From Cephalothrix spiralis (Eukaryota; Nemertea; Palaeonemertea; Archinemertea; Cephalotrichidae): a stretch of 62,959 nucleotides of DNA. Position 1 is the first letter of the stretch; each line of letters opens with the position of its first letter. Location of the stretch: contig JAUCNG010000013.1 of the NCBI GenBank assembly GCA_032353305.1, forward strand, positions 1 to 62,959, in the 5' to 3' direction. Below are positions 37,669 to 48,373 of this stretch, one piece after another. The notes under the pieces are model-generated. The model searched no databases. It worked only from the letters and a program-made list of their open reading frames with translations, and was not told where the DNA came from. Both the position numbers and the translations under genes were made by a program.

Positions 37669-38938
37669 GACGACTACATCGACTACCGATTTCCTCGTTA
37701 AAGAAATCTTGACTCCCGAATTTATACACGATATAAGCAAGCAGAAAATTATAGATGCTGCTCTACGTGTTTCACAGTCGATACAAGCTGTACGATTGGA
37801 AAACGTTCCAAAAACAACAGCTGATGGGAATTGTTCACAGAGTGCCGGTGTTCGCCCGGTTACAAACAAGGGTTTTGACAAAACAGATAATGTATACCTT
37901 AATGACAAGGAACACTCGGCCCTCTATCAATTACTTGCACAAATAGATGCTATGGATAGCTTGAACTTCAGTGATCTTCCTAATGTTGTTTTAACAATGG
38001 ATGGCACAAATAGGGCATTGGAAGAGAGTGTTTATTGCATAAAGGACATTCCATTCAACTTGAATTTGGATAGGGCAAAACGTTACTTCGACGATAACAT
38101 CATACAGCATTTGAAGGTAATGGGATCAACGAGTAGTGGGCGGAATTCAGTTATCGATACGAACATAAAGGATATAATGGACGGTTTAAAATTGAAATGT
38201 TGTAATGGTGATGAGTGTTATTTCTATAGGAAATATTTCACAGAACTCCATTCATACGGTCCTGTTGTTATGCCAAATAGTATAGTGACAATGATAACTG
38301 ATATGTTACACGTAATTACTTCGTGTGATATGTTGAATAACTATATCGACATTCTGGCTTCCACAATAAAACCTTATACGACCAAATACCGGAAAATTAT
38401 GAAAAGACGAATAGAAGCTGTTAGAAAAATGACGACAAGCGTACTTGACGACGAAAAACAGAACAAACCCATGCCATCCAGCTCTGCTTCCATCTCTGCT
38501 GCTGGAATGGCGAATTACAAATCCGCCAACAACCTATCTAAAGAAGAAAACGCAGTAAAAGATGACGAACACATTTTTACGTGCATATGCTGTTTATTAG
38601 TGGAACAGCAACACAATGCTGCTGTCAGAGATGTTACTGACATTTCTGGAGATACAATAATTATGGAATATAAAACAAAATATGACAATACTACAAAAAA
38701 TCTAAATAATAGTAAACAAACCACGTTCCGATTACGATTGTTCGGTGTTCATGAAGCTGATGATTACGGTGTGTATTTTAATTCTTATCATAACAACACC
38801 AACTACGGTCAAGATCATATGAACGTTAACCCAAATACTATCACGGAGTTAGAATCTTTAGATTTTACACGATTTGTTATATCGAAAGATCTACATGATG
38901 GATATTACACTGTTGCTCTGAAAAGCATAAGTACTTAG
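37667..38938 (+). CDS. Unknown 423-residue protein with overlapping divergent start
   Basis: Starts at an ATG at 37667 (MTTTSTTDFLVKE); upstream the frame is open from a TTG but lacks ATG. It is a soluble, mixed alpha/beta protein with a Ser/Ala-rich linker near residue 270 (SSSASISAAG) and a CICC pair near 305 that might bind metal or sit in a fold core. The C-terminal part is strand-rich. No family was recognised. An AATAAA lies 47 bases after the stop. Confidence 0.88.
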   Translation: MTTTSTTDFLVKEILTPEFIHDISKQKIIDAALRVSQSIQAVRLENVPKTTADGNCSQSAGVRPVTNKGFDKTDNVYLNDKEHSALYQLLAQIDAMDSLNFSDLPNVVLTMDGTNRALEESVYCIKDIPFNLNLDRAKRYFDDNIIQHLKVMGSTSSGRNSVIDTNIKDIMDGLKLKCCNGDECYFYRKYFTELHSYGPVVMPNSIVTMITDMLHVITSCDMLNNYIDILASTIKPYTTKYRKIMKRRIEAVRKMTTSVLDDEKQNKPMPSSSASISAAGMANYKSANNLSKEENAVKDDEHIFTCICCLLVEQQHNAAVRDVTDISGDTIIMEYKTKYDNTTKNLNNSKQTTFRLRLFGVHEADDYGVYFNSYHNNTNYGQDHMNVNPNTITELESLDFTRFVISKDLHDGYYTVALKSIST

Positions 38939-38964
38939 TCTAATTTTGTAAGTTTGTACACAAT

Positions 38965-38970
38965 TTTATT
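38965..38970 (-). terminator. Polyadenylation signal for the 1202-residue glycoprotein
   Basis: AATAAA on the minus strand, 31 bases past the stop at 39001. Confidence 0.6.
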
Positions 38971-38984
38971 GTAAAAAAAATGTA

Positions 38985-38990
38985 AATAAA
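38985..38990 (+). terminator. Polyadenylation signal for the 423-residue gene
   Basis: AATAAA on the plus strand, 47 bases past the stop at 38938; the convergent signal lies 15 bases away. Confidence 0.6.
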
Positions 38991-39000
38991 TTGCATTATG

Positions 39001-42000
39001 TTATTGTGCATATACCGTATATTTTTTGTCACTGTTTTTCATTATGCCGGTTTGTCTATAATTAGATTCTACACTGGATATAGCTGCACCCAAAATGTAG
39101 GCCAGTCCACTACTGTCCATTCCTTGATATGTGTGTTTGGCCATGAGTTCCTGTCTTTCAGTGTGGTCTCTACCAATAGTATACAATACGATCGGCCAAA
39201 GTATAATAGACACCACCAGTAAGATGAGAATAAAATCATCTCTGAATTCGTCCATAAATGCCTTGCAACGCATTTTAAAGGACAATTTTCCGATAACGAG
39301 ATAACCAGACGGTGCATAATCTTCCCTTTGTTGTCTAGCTTTGTCTGTGACCGATTGTGCTTCGTCTCCGATGGGTTTGCTAAGTATTATTTGTCGCCTC
39401 GATCGTTTCTTTGTCGTTTTAGTTTTTTGTGATTCTGGACCAATTTCATGTACACTTCGTTTTGTGCGCAAAGGAGAAGTTGCCTGATTATGACTTTCGT
39501 CTCTGTTGGTTGTATGTGTGAAGCTGTTGGTATCATACGGGTGATACCATTTGGGGATATTGTGTCGTTCTTGGCGTTTGTATCTTTGAAGATTTATCCT
39601 ATCGATTTCCGTACCGTCCATCATATTGAGATAGTTACTTATCGAAACAGGATCAGTGGTTTCTCTGAACGACACTTCTGTTAGATGATCCCTGATTCCC
39701 GACATGCTGTGTCGGTGGAAATGTATACTGGTAGAATCATCTTGTGAAGGAATATAGTCTCGGTCACTCGAAAGCATAACGTGAGCCGCATTGTTTGAAA
39801 ATTTTCTTCCGCTAAATTGGTGACTTAGTCTGGTACCCCTGTATTTTATATTTGTGGAAATTGGATCGTGTCTTTTCTTATGATGTGTATTATAATATTC
39901 GGACAAAAGGCTATCGACCCGATTTCCTTTATACAGGAATCTACCATCTTTATTCGAAAAAGTATAAACCTCATCCCCGACACTAAAAGTCTGTACACCA
40001 CTGCCTCTTTGACAGGGTACGATAAGATCCATATGTCTGTCTAGCTCCCTTCCGTTATTCACAACCTGTGCATAAAATACACCCAAGTGTTTGCTCTTTG
40101 CTTTTACGATAGGAGAGACAAAACACATGTCAGACAAATAAACTGCTGCCGGTTGTAACTTAGGATTCAAATACCTTGTATGTGTAGGCATGCCCGGGTA
40201 ATTGAGTTTTAAAGAAGGAATGACTATCATGTTTTTCCAGTTGATAATTTCACATCTGTGTAATGAAATGTCATCACCGGACATTTTAACTTTGGTCGCT
40301 TCGTCGTCGAAAAGTATTTCCGAAATGATACTGGGTTCCAACTGTCCAACTTTTTGAAACATTCTTGTCATGTCTATACGATGTGTTTGTAAAGTATTAT
40401 ACAATCTACCGACCAAGGTCATTAAAGATTTGGTAACAGATTGTACATCATTTTCTATGATTGTTTTGATTTTGTGTCCGTTTATTGGCACAAAACTACC
40501 AGTGTTGACACCGGTAAATTCGCTTTTTGTGCCGATATTTGCAGTGGCACCTGGCCGGAATCCGATTACTTCACCAGCTGGGTCCGTACCTATACTAGTT
40601 AAAGTAGGAACCCCGCCCATACAAGTCCACGTGTGTTCGTAAATGTCAACAAATTGTTTATATTGTCCGCTGCAAACAACGGTATCTAAATCTGTTGCGG
40701 GACTTGTTAGCTCTTGTTTCAGATATACGCCATCGATAGCCGTGTGTCTGTATTGTTCATGAAAATCAGCTTTTGAAAAGTGATGTTTGTTCTTAACCCT
40801 ATTCCAGTTTTCCTGATTGCGCATAAAACCCGGTAATTGGCCCTCTTGAACAAATTGTATAACCACAGTATCGTCTAACATAAATGTCTGATGAACAGAT
40901 CCCGGTGTGTTCATACATTTGTTATTGTCACCCAAAATACCCAAATTATTAGCATCTATATTGTTTAATTTCTGTGTGTTGTAAACTTTGAACGAAATCG
41001 GTTCAGAAAGGGAATCTGGTGTGTTTTCTATAAACATATTCATTGTTTTTATTCCTCTATTTTTTATACCGATTTCTGTAGTTTCCAAATTATAGGTCAA
41101 TAAACTGATAACCGGCATTTTTGTGAATATAGTAAACGGACAAAGGTCAGCTTTCATCAATTCTACAACTTCGTCAGCGTGATCATCTTTTAACCACATG
41201 ATTGTTGCCGGATTTTCATCTTGGTGATAGTTGCGTTGTTCGTGTCGATTCAAATGAACCCAACCGTACTTTACGACATCGTTAGGTCTATGATAGCCAC
41301 TCGGCATTGTGATGTCATCGGCTTCTGGGTTTTCTAGCACATGTAATGGGAGGGGGCCGTATTTGGAGATCAATCTCGGTCCGTAATGGTTTGATTTAAA
41401 AGGGAAGGCATAAGTAAATGGTACGTTTGTGTCAACAATGCAATTTCTGACAAACACCCTACCTGAAACCCTGTTCGGACAATGTATGGAAACTTCATCT
41501 CGGGCATATTTGTCAAAAATCGAATAGACAGTATTATCGGTTACGTTAGTTCTGTAGATTGATTCGCTAACCTGTCCTAATCGCATGATTTCATGATGAA
41601 ATTTCAAAGTGTCATTTTTACCCTTTTTGGGATCTTGAACTGTAAAAACTTTACACATTTTTTCTGTTTTCCACTTGTAACATTCTTCGGGTGACACATC
41701 AGTGATTATTTTAGGTAACCAAGTAAATTGAATATCCCATGCATTGGTGTTACACATAAACGCAGCTTGGAAAGTCTCGGCCTTACACCCAAATGTCCTC
41801 TTTAGAGAAACTTTCTTTTGATTGGGTGTAAAAACCTTCAGTTGACCGCTAGTTTGATAGGTATTTGTAAGTGAGCCATCTCCTTTAGGTCCGTCAGATT
41901 GTTCTGTCAGTTGCTGGTAAGTATCTAAACTAATGTAACGATGAGGTTTCTCTTCGCAAATTTTAGCGTTTCTGGAATCATGAATTGCTGATAATATTTC

Positions 42001-42609
42001 TGCATTTTTGAAAAGTATAGTCATTATGGGAATCGGACGTGTTGCCATTTTATCGCCCTTGTCCAAATAAGCCAAAAATTGTTCATTTTGATTATATTTC
42101 ACTGCCACTGTCATCTCTTTGTATGCTTCCCTTGTGTTTATAACCTGTGGGAAAATGTGTCTGATCACATTGTCACGAGATATGTTAAAAGTATACGTTT
42201 CCTTGCTACCTGATCTCTGCGCAGGTGCGCTAGTTATGGGACAATCATCAAATTGTATTGGTGTTGATGGCAGAGACGGGCAAAGTTTTATCCTGGATGG
42301 TTTATCGTAGAATGCTTGAGTAGAGTTATAATTACTATCCTGTACTTTGATGTGTAAATTGGTAAACTCCTCCCCTGTGTCAACAACATATTCGTCTCCG
42401 GTCAATATTCTAAAATTATTACTTCCAACTAACGTATTTGGTTTACCTCCGTCTGCTTTCAATTTAGAAATCAAGACATCGGTTAATTGCTGTAGATTGT
42501 ACTGAAGCAAAGGCGTCCCATCTCCGACGGCATAAGAGTTTTTTATTCTTGCACAAGTTAATATACATATAATGAACACCGCGTAACCCATGTTACCATA
42601 AAACCACAT
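39001..42609 (-). CDS. Large envelope glycoprotein with furin-type site
   Basis: A 1202-residue type I membrane protein. An N-terminal hydrophobic segment (about 8-24, ending near NSYAVGDG) is the signal peptide. A long Cys-containing ectodomain with several Asn-X-Ser/Thr sites follows. Two basic sites stand close together near the membrane: RTKRS, and KKRSRRQ ending at residue 1072. The transmembrane segment is about 1125-1145, with a cytoplasmic tail of about 57 residues containing tyrosines. It is larger than gB (about 900 residues) and I could not see gB-type fusion loops. It may be the major attachment or fusion glycoprotein; the role is inferred. It is followed on the same strand by no other gene before the convergent 423-residue gene. 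Confidence 0.9.
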   Translation of the reverse strand: MWFYGNMGYAVFIICILTCARIKNSYAVGDGTPLLQYNLQQLTDVLISKLKADGGKPNTLVGSNNFRILTGDEYVVDTGEEFTNLHIKVQDSNYNSTQAFYDKPSRIKLCPSLPSTPIQFDDCPITSAPAQRSGSKETYTFNISRDNVIRHIFPQVINTREAYKEMTVAVKYNQNEQFLAYLDKGDKMATRPIPIMTILFKNAEILSAIHDSRNAKICEEKPHRYISLDTYQQLTEQSDGPKGDGSLTNTYQTSGQLKVFTPNQKKVSLKRTFGCKAETFQAAFMCNTNAWDIQFTWLPKIITDVSPEECYKWKTEKMCKVFTVQDPKKGKNDTLKFHHEIMRLGQVSESIYRTNVTDNTVYSIFDKYARDEVSIHCPNRVSGRVFVRNCIVDTNVPFTYAFPFKSNHYGPRLISKYGPLPLHVLENPEADDITMPSGYHRPNDVVKYGWVHLNRHEQRNYHQDENPATIMWLKDDHADEVVELMKADLCPFTIFTKMPVISLLTYNLETTEIGIKNRGIKTMNMFIENTPDSLSEPISFKVYNTQKLNNIDANNLGILGDNNKCMNTPGSVHQTFMLDDTVVIQFVQEGQLPGFMRNQENWNRVKNKHHFSKADFHEQYRHTAIDGVYLKQELTSPATDLDTVVCSGQYKQFVDIYEHTWTCMGGVPTLTSIGTDPAGEVIGFRPGATANIGTKSEFTGVNTGSFVPINGHKIKTIIENDVQSVTKSLMTLVGRLYNTLQTHRIDMTRMFQKVGQLEPSIISEILFDDEATKVKMSGDDISLHRCEIINWKNMIVIPSLKLNYPGMPTHTRYLNPKLQPAAVYLSDMCFVSPIVKAKSKHLGVFYAQVVNNGRELDRHMDLIVPCQRGSGVQTFSVGDEVYTFSNKDGRFLYKGNRVDSLLSEYYNTHHKKRHDPISTNIKYRGTRLSHQFSGRKFSNNAAHVMLSSDRDYIPSQDDSTSIHFHRHSMSGIRDHLTEVSFRETTDPVSISNYLNMMDGTEIDRINLQRYKRQERHNIPKWYHPYDTNSFTHTTNRDESHNQATSPLRTKRSVHEIGPESQKTKTTKKRSRRQIILSKPIGDEAQSVTDKARQQREDYAPSGYLVIGKLSFKMRCKAFMDEFRDDFILILLVVSIILWPIVLYTIGRDHTERQELMAKHTYQGMDSSGLAYILGAAISSVESNYRQTGIMKNSDKKYTVYAQ

Positions 42610-42628
42610 GGTTTGTTTGAGATGCCAA

Positions 42629-42634
42629 TTTATT
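42629..42634 (-). terminator. Polyadenylation signal overlapping the stop of the multispanning gene
   Basis: AATAAA on the minus strand includes the TAA stop at 42630-42632. Confidence 0.55.
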
Positions 42635-44186
42635 CGTCCTTTTCTCTAACCATTGTTTTTATGCCAGTTGGTTGTCTAGCTTTGAAGAGAGCATCGTTAA
42701 CTAGCCTATTTACCATGTGAACCGTTGCAGTCTTTTGTTGAATCGCTCCAGAAAACACGACCACGAAAAAAAGTACACAGCATGTCGTATGCACGTATAT
42801 AGAGTTCATGTGTTGTGGGTGAAATTCTATCAAAGTCCCTATGCAAATTGCCATATATAACAGATAAGGGTAAATGAGTAGTCTGCTTCCTAAGAACATC
42901 GAATCGAATACTGTGTAGCAAATACAAAGTATGATTACTGTAGATAGGAAAATGAACAACACTGTTTCAGTGTGTAATAAGTTCGGTGGAGTAAGGCCTA
43001 GTTTGTTAGGCATGTTATTTGCTACACTGTGTACGTGAATAAAGACCAAGGAAGCGTCTATTGCATTGAGTAGAGCTATAAGTCCGAATGAATAAAATCC
43101 GGTTTCGTAGAAAAAGAAAATAATTGTCGAGTATGTATTATTCAAACGGAAATAATGATCGCCAGATTTACCGCTGAGTATATTGTATTGGCTTGTACTG
43201 TCCGGTATGTCGTCCGACTTGTCCAAATTGAGTGAAACATTGGTTCGTTTTTTGGTATTCATTACATTTTTCTGGAAAACAGTTTCTTCATCTTCACTAT
43301 CGGTTTCAAAATTCGTGAGTCTTTTGTATCTTCTACGTGCGCGGTTTGCCATTTTAACTTTGATCCATTCATTAATACAGTAAAATGGCAGTCCGATTTT
43401 ACAAGTGGTCATTTTTTCAACATTGTCAGGTGGCAAAAGACAGGCGACGTTCATCATTCTAATTATGTCTTTACGGTGAAAATAAACAGCCATGAACAAG
43501 TGTAATATAAATGCAGTCCAGAAACAAACCAAACTACCCGTAAGGATTGTTTGAAAGTGCTTATTGTTTTCTAGATACGAATTCATGAGATTGTAATAGC
43601 CTGTGGATCCTGTGTTGTGGTAAACTATGCCTTTTGTTGGTTTAACATTGAGGTCATCGGTAGACAGTGTCAAAGTATCCAAGGGTATCGCGTATTGTCC
43701 AATTTGAAAAGCTTCGGATCCAGCATTGGGGTATTTAATCAACCTAACACGTTGATTGTGCAAATAGTCGGCACTTGCGTAAAATGTCCTCATTGTACTA
43801 CCTATTGTATAAAGTATCATTGTCACAAAATCACACACGAAACTTGAAGGACTCTGTTCCATCATGGATTTGAAGTACCAGGCGATTACATGTTTCATTT
43901 TTTTGCGGTTGTTGCTAGGAACTACATTGTTTAAGAAATCTTCGTAGTTTTTCCGATAGCCGTGTGAAAGATAAACCATCTTTGCCACGGTTACCAAGAG
44001 GAGAAAAATCGGAACGAAAAATTGTACAAAACAGTAAACTTTCGTGTTCAATATAGATAAAGCGGGTACGAAACTGTCATTTTTATTGACTCTGATTTGC
44101 TGGAATAGTTTGTATCCCTTTCTGTAAAAATTCAAGTTACGCAAAGACACGATGTCTTGTGTTATATAATGCCCACCGTACACCAT
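42630..44186 (-). CDS. Multispanning membrane protein, possible gM analog
   Basis: A 518-residue protein with seven clear hydrophobic segments at about residues 51-73, 117-137, 213-236, 353-377, 407-429, 435-455 and 463-483. A long hydrophilic segment (about 240-350) carries a basic ARRRYKR and an acidic TDSEDEE, probably exposed to the cytosol or virion interior. Herpesvirus glycoprotein M, the only multispanning envelope protein kept across vertebrate herpesviruses, has about eight segments and 350-470 residues. Size and topology agree roughly, but there is no motif match. It lies 20 bases upstream of the 1202-residue glycoprotein gene on the same strand. Confidence 0.9.
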   Translation of the reverse strand: MVYGGHYITQDIVSLRNLNFYRKGYKLFQQIRVNKNDSFVPALSILNTKVYCFVQFFVPIFLLLVTVAKMVYLSHGYRKNYEDFLNNVVPSNNRKKMKHVIAWYFKSMMEQSPSSFVCDFVTMILYTIGSTMRTFYASADYLHNQRVRLIKYPNAGSEAFQIGQYAIPLDTLTLSTDDLNVKPTKGIVYHNTGSTGYYNLMNSYLENNKHFQTILTGSLVCFWTAFILHLFMAVYFHRKDIIRMMNVACLLPPDNVEKMTTCKIGLPFYCINEWIKVKMANRARRRYKRLTNFETDSEDEETVFQKNVMNTKKRTNVSLNLDKSDDIPDSTSQYNILSGKSGDHYFRLNNTYSTIIFFFYETGFYSFGLIALLNAIDASLVFIHVHSVANNMPNKLGLTPPNLLHTETVLFIFLSTVIILCICYTVFDSMFLGSRLLIYPYLLYMAICIGTLIEFHPQHMNSIYVHTTCCVLFFVVVFSGAIQQKTATVHMVNRLVNDALFKARQPTGIKTMVREKDE

Positions 44187-44221
44187 AGTTATGATTGTTG
44201 AAGATCAATATATTATAAATA

Positions 44222-47200
44222 TCACAGTTTTAGCGTCGAAGCGTTCACTTTATTAGATATAACGTAAAACTCATTTTCATTTTCATCAAATATGGGAATT
44301 GTATCGATTGGTGAAAGCATTAGATTCTCTATATTTCGTTTTGCTTTATCTATCGTACACATCCAAAGTGGTCCATAATCAGCAACGCATTGTCCTAAAC
44401 GTAGTATTTCTGCATCCAATATGATTCCTAATCTCCTTTGTTGTAATTCATCATTGAAGTCTTGGGGTTGGTTGAACACAGTAGTCAACATTTGTGCCAA
44501 ACTTGGTGGTACACTGTCACCATCTCGTCTCACTTGGCATGTACGTTCAACATAGGTTATAATTTGACTTATCATTTTGTCGTTTGAAAGCCATCCATAT
44601 CGGTATAATAGCGACCATATGAATTTAGGTACATTATGTGGGTTAGAAGCAGCTTCTTGTACCAAAGGTTTGGGTTGTTCGGTAAGAATTGTCTTAAATC
44701 TTAATGAATACGCGTTGTCAAAATATCTGGTTCCGATAATTATCTTTAACTTTATGCATAAAACTACACAAAGTCTGAAAAGCGCGTTTTCCAAAACGTC
44801 TGCACAGAAAGTGTTTTGTTTATAGGCGCATATGCACAGTTTTGGTGTTTCGTGAAGCTGAGAATCGAAAATCATGAAATTGGTCAAAAAGTCTGTGTTT
44901 GATTGTAGAAATTGTGTCGTTATGGCAACTTGTAATTCTTTAGTTCGAGGGTACAGTTTCAAGTAACGTTTCATGTTTTTCATCAATAATTCCACGGGTA
45001 CGGATGAGTGTTTTGAGAAAGCAACGTCTTCGCTAACTACCCAGTGCGTACTATTTGCTTTTTCCGTTCTTTCTATCAAAAGACATACCGCACAGAGCAA
45101 CAAAACCTCTAAACCTTGCTCGTTCAAAATAAGGAAAATTAATTGTTTACCCCCGTTTTCATCCACTTTAAGTATCTTTGCATTTTCTGAAATGGGCCTA
45201 CTAATGTGGTAAATCGAATACAGCACTTCGATTGTTTCAAATGTGTTAGATTGATACATTTGTTGTAACAATTCTATCAAAATGTCTAACGTTTTTGTTG
45301 TTACTGGATTTGAATTTTCTGTAAGTGTACTTTCAGGCGGCAAATCTTTGTTTAAGTATCTTAATAGTAGTAATCGCTCGGGTTCATTGTAGTCTTGGGG
45401 TTGTGTGGGTGATGTCTTTACACGCCTGTACAATTGTAAGCAAATTCGAATAACGTATACAAACACTCGTTTTAATCTATGTGTGGGACCAGTCAACGTA
45501 TCAATTTTAGTGAGAGCGAAAAACAATTTCACACCATCTGTAACGTTTGCACTTCCCAATATATGTTGTATTGAATGGTCTGTTACGTGTAACTCTTTCG
45601 GTATACATTTTACCCACACCGATTTATGTTTCGTAATGACGTATCCGGTGTCCGGCATTATGAAATATCCCATATCACCCGTCGCTTTTCCTTTCTGTAG
45701 GGGTTGCTGTTCTTGTGTTGATGTATCCTCTTCTGTTGGTGGCATCGTTTTCAATGTTTCCCATAATATTTTGGAGATCTTTACGCTGTCGTTGGAAAAG
45801 TGTAATTGGGGGACTGTATCAGGTATAAGGTTTATGACCGTATCCATATTTGCTATGGTTTGTTTTAGATCTACTTCTACAATTCCAAAGCAATGATCTA
45901 GCATCTTGACAATATACCTTCCGGTATAAAATATACCATCATCTTTGAACATGTTGGTTTTGTCTTTTATAGCGATGTTCAACGTGTTTATCACCGTCAT
46001 GCGATTAATCGAACTTGTAGTTTTTAAAATATTCCACAGTTCCCTACCCCATATCAACACCTTCTTTAACTTGGGAAGAACTATCCGACCAGACACATCG
46101 TTTAGCCATTGCAACATTTCAGCGAGTATATCGTTATTCATCTCGTTGTTAAATACATTATATACCATTTGATTTATTCGATCGCTAGTTTTATTCGACC
46201 AAAGCCTTGTGTAAAGAAGAGAATATGCAACACAGCCAAATTTGTCCATTGATCGCACAAACCACCAATTCGGATAACGTTCTGTAATGGCCCTAGCTTC
46301 ATTTTTCCTGTCCGGTAAGGCATGTATACCCACTAATCCATAATCGGTATCTTTTATGATCGGAATCAACCATTTTTTGTCTTTGCACGCATCGTAAACC
46401 CCTCTTGCAATTAGGGTAACAATACAGCATACTAGTTCAGAAACATTGATGTCGTCGTTGACTTTATCCGAAGTTAGAAAGGACATAAACTGATCGTGTA
46501 CTTCGTAAGCGGTCAAAACTTTCGCTGTCGTATTGTTTAGTACGAGAGCCTGTTCGAGAAGCCTTTCTACCAAAACCTTGTATTCTGGGGACGTGTCTGT
46601 AATGTGAGTTTGCCATTGTCTAACCAATTCTACCAGAAATTGTATCCAAGTGTAACCGTGTTGCATGATGGATTCTATGACTAACAGTAAAAGTACAATC
46701 GGTTTGACTTTGTTTGACACTAACAATCTACTCATCAATCTACTGTTCGCTATCCAAGGCGTGTCGTTTGAATGATTGTAAAAATCAAGTGGGATTAACC
46801 ACTGTGTACAAAGTGGCAATTTTGTAATTATTTCTGCATCAAACCGTTGAATTAGTTGCGAGAATATTTCTCCCAAATCAATGACAGGGGGGTCGTACCA
46901 GGTTAGACCTATCCAAGAATATGCGTTTTTATCGCCAGGTAATACATACACGAGTTTAGGTATATATGAAAGCAATCTGGTATCCAATTGAACATATGAA
47001 ACATCGCTTACATTGGTAATACTGTTGGTAGGCCTTTTGATGTCCCGTAGAACGTTAACATGTGCTATGGCGTCTGTGGCGTTGGGACCCGTGCTTCCCA
47101 AACAAGCTTCAAGAACGTTTAGATATTTTGAAACGTAGAAATTATAGGCGTCTGTTTGGGCAAAATGGCTACATACCACTTGAACGAATGTTGGGTTGAT

Positions 47201-48262
47201 TAAAGTTTGCATAAATTTTTGTCTTTGTGATAGGTTCCTTAGTAGTCTTAAAGATGGTATGTTATGTCTGTTCCAATACTGCCAATCGACATCTGTACAG
47301 TTCACCGATTTTGACAACTGGTTAAAAAAAATGAAATAGAATGCCTGTAATTCCCAATCTTCTGAATTTCGATCTATCATAGTTAACCAAGGTTTAGTTT
47401 GCTGCATTATTGGGTAGGCATACATCATAAACATCTCCGTCGGTTCGATAATTGCGAATTTTGCTTGTAATTCCTTTTTAAGTTCTGTTTCGTTACTCAG
47501 AACCAGAAGCACTTTTAACAAATCTTGCCCTGCCCATACTTCTCGCATATTTGTATTGCAGATTTGCCATCGACTGAGTGCGATATCGGTGGGTAGAATG
47601 AAATCCACAAATTCTAGCAATTCTGGAAACATGATCAAACTCTGATGTTGTGTACTATGGGAGTTCACTTTGCACAAGTGTGTTTTGACCAAGCCATGTA
47701 TTATAACAAGTAGGCAATATGTAACGTCGAATTTGTTTATCATATCCATTGATTTGGTCCTTGCAACGGTTACGGTTGAATACATGTAGTTAAATACATC
47801 GACGTGGCTCAACACGTGTACTATTTTATCGATAACAAACATCTCATCATTGGTTCCCAAAGATGTTTTCATATCATTCACGGCATGTTTTATTACAATT
47901 TTTAGAGAGTCCAGTTTCTTTGTAAACAATAATTCGGTAATCATGTCTGATAAAGACCGAGTCTCGTTTGGTAAATATGTTGCTTGTATAGTATCATGTA
48001 AATGTTTGTAAGTTACAACATGCTCATCTCCCAGTCTAAATACCTGCGTAATCATATATATAGATACTCTTACAATTTCGGCGTATTTTTCTACATTATC
48101 CGAATCAATAACGTGCAGAAAATTGATCGAGGATTCTGTAGCCCGATCATCCATTCGAAAACCCATGTATTGTTTTACCCCGTCTCCGTCCCATATTCGA
48201 ATACTGGAGTTTTCATCTGCTTCAACGAGCGCTTTGAAAAGATCTTGGGAAATTCTATTCAT
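44222..48262 (-). CDS. Unknown 1346-residue helical protein
   Basis: The first ATG in frame is at 48262 (MNRISQDLFKAL); an upstream TTG at 48301 is not a likely start. The protein is almost wholly helical with regular Leu/Ile spacing, like an alpha-solenoid, with no Walker motif, zinc cluster, signal peptide or membrane segment. A Thr/Gln-rich loop lies near residue 850 (STQEQQPLQKG). Large helical proteins of this kind in herpesviruses include inner tegument proteins (UL37 type) and the primase accessory subunit (UL8 type), but nothing here decides between them. It is separated from the multispanning gene by 35 bases. Confidence 0.9.
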   Translation of the reverse strand: MNRISQDLFKALVEADENSSIRIWDGDGVKQYMGFRMDDRATESSINFLHVIDSDNVEKYAEIVRVSIYMITQVFRLGDEHVVTYKHLHDTIQATYLPNETRSLSDMITELLFTKKLDSLKIVIKHAVNDMKTSLGTNDEMFVIDKIVHVLSHVDVFNYMYSTVTVARTKSMDMINKFDVTYCLLVIIHGLVKTHLCKVNSHSTQHQSLIMFPELLEFVDFILPTDIALSRWQICNTNMREVWAGQDLLKVLLVLSNETELKKELQAKFAIIEPTEMFMMYAYPIMQQTKPWLTMIDRNSEDWELQAFYFIFFNQLSKSVNCTDVDWQYWNRHNIPSLRLLRNLSQRQKFMQTLINPTFVQVVCSHFAQTDAYNFYVSKYLNVLEACLGSTGPNATDAIAHVNVLRDIKRPTNSITNVSDVSYVQLDTRLLSYIPKLVYVLPGDKNAYSWIGLTWYDPPVIDLGEIFSQLIQRFDAEIITKLPLCTQWLIPLDFYNHSNDTPWIANSRLMSRLLVSNKVKPIVLLLLVIESIMQHGYTWIQFLVELVRQWQTHITDTSPEYKVLVERLLEQALVLNNTTAKVLTAYEVHDQFMSFLTSDKVNDDINVSELVCCIVTLIARGVYDACKDKKWLIPIIKDTDYGLVGIHALPDRKNEARAITERYPNWWFVRSMDKFGCVAYSLLYTRLWSNKTSDRINQMVYNVFNNEMNNDILAEMLQWLNDVSGRIVLPKLKKVLIWGRELWNILKTTSSINRMTVINTLNIAIKDKTNMFKDDGIFYTGRYIVKMLDHCFGIVEVDLKQTIANMDTVINLIPDTVPQLHFSNDSVKISKILWETLKTMPPTEEDTSTQEQQPLQKGKATGDMGYFIMPDTGYVITKHKSVWVKCIPKELHVTDHSIQHILGSANVTDGVKLFFALTKIDTLTGPTHRLKRVFVYVIRICLQLYRRVKTSPTQPQDYNEPERLLLLRYLNKDLPPESTLTENSNPVTTKTLDILIELLQQMYQSNTFETIEVLYSIYHISRPISENAKILKVDENGGKQLIFLILNEQGLEVLLLCAVCLLIERTEKANSTHWVVSEDVAFSKHSSVPVELLMKNMKRYLKLYPRTKELQVAITTQFLQSNTDFLTNFMIFDSQLHETPKLCICAYKQNTFCADVLENALFRLCVVLCIKLKIIIGTRYFDNAYSLRFKTILTEQPKPLVQEAASNPHNVPKFIWSLLYRYGWLSNDKMISQIITYVERTCQVRRDGDSVPPSLAQMLTTVFNQPQDFNDELQQRRLGIILDAEILRLGQCVADYGPLWMCTIDKAKRNIENLMLSPIDTIPIFDENENEFYVISNKVNASTLKL

Positions 48263-48323
48263 CCTGGACACACAATACGAAACAAAATTATGTACTAACA
48301 ACGAATTTTACTTTGATATAAAG

Positions 48324-48329
48324 TTTATT
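48324..48329 (-). terminator. Polyadenylation signal for the 127-residue membrane protein
   Basis: AATAAA on the minus strand, 45 bases past the stop at 48374 and upstream of the 1346-residue gene. Confidence 0.5.
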
Positions 48330-48373
48330 GTCCAAATACCGATAATTTCAATAACAACTAACCCGTCATCAGT

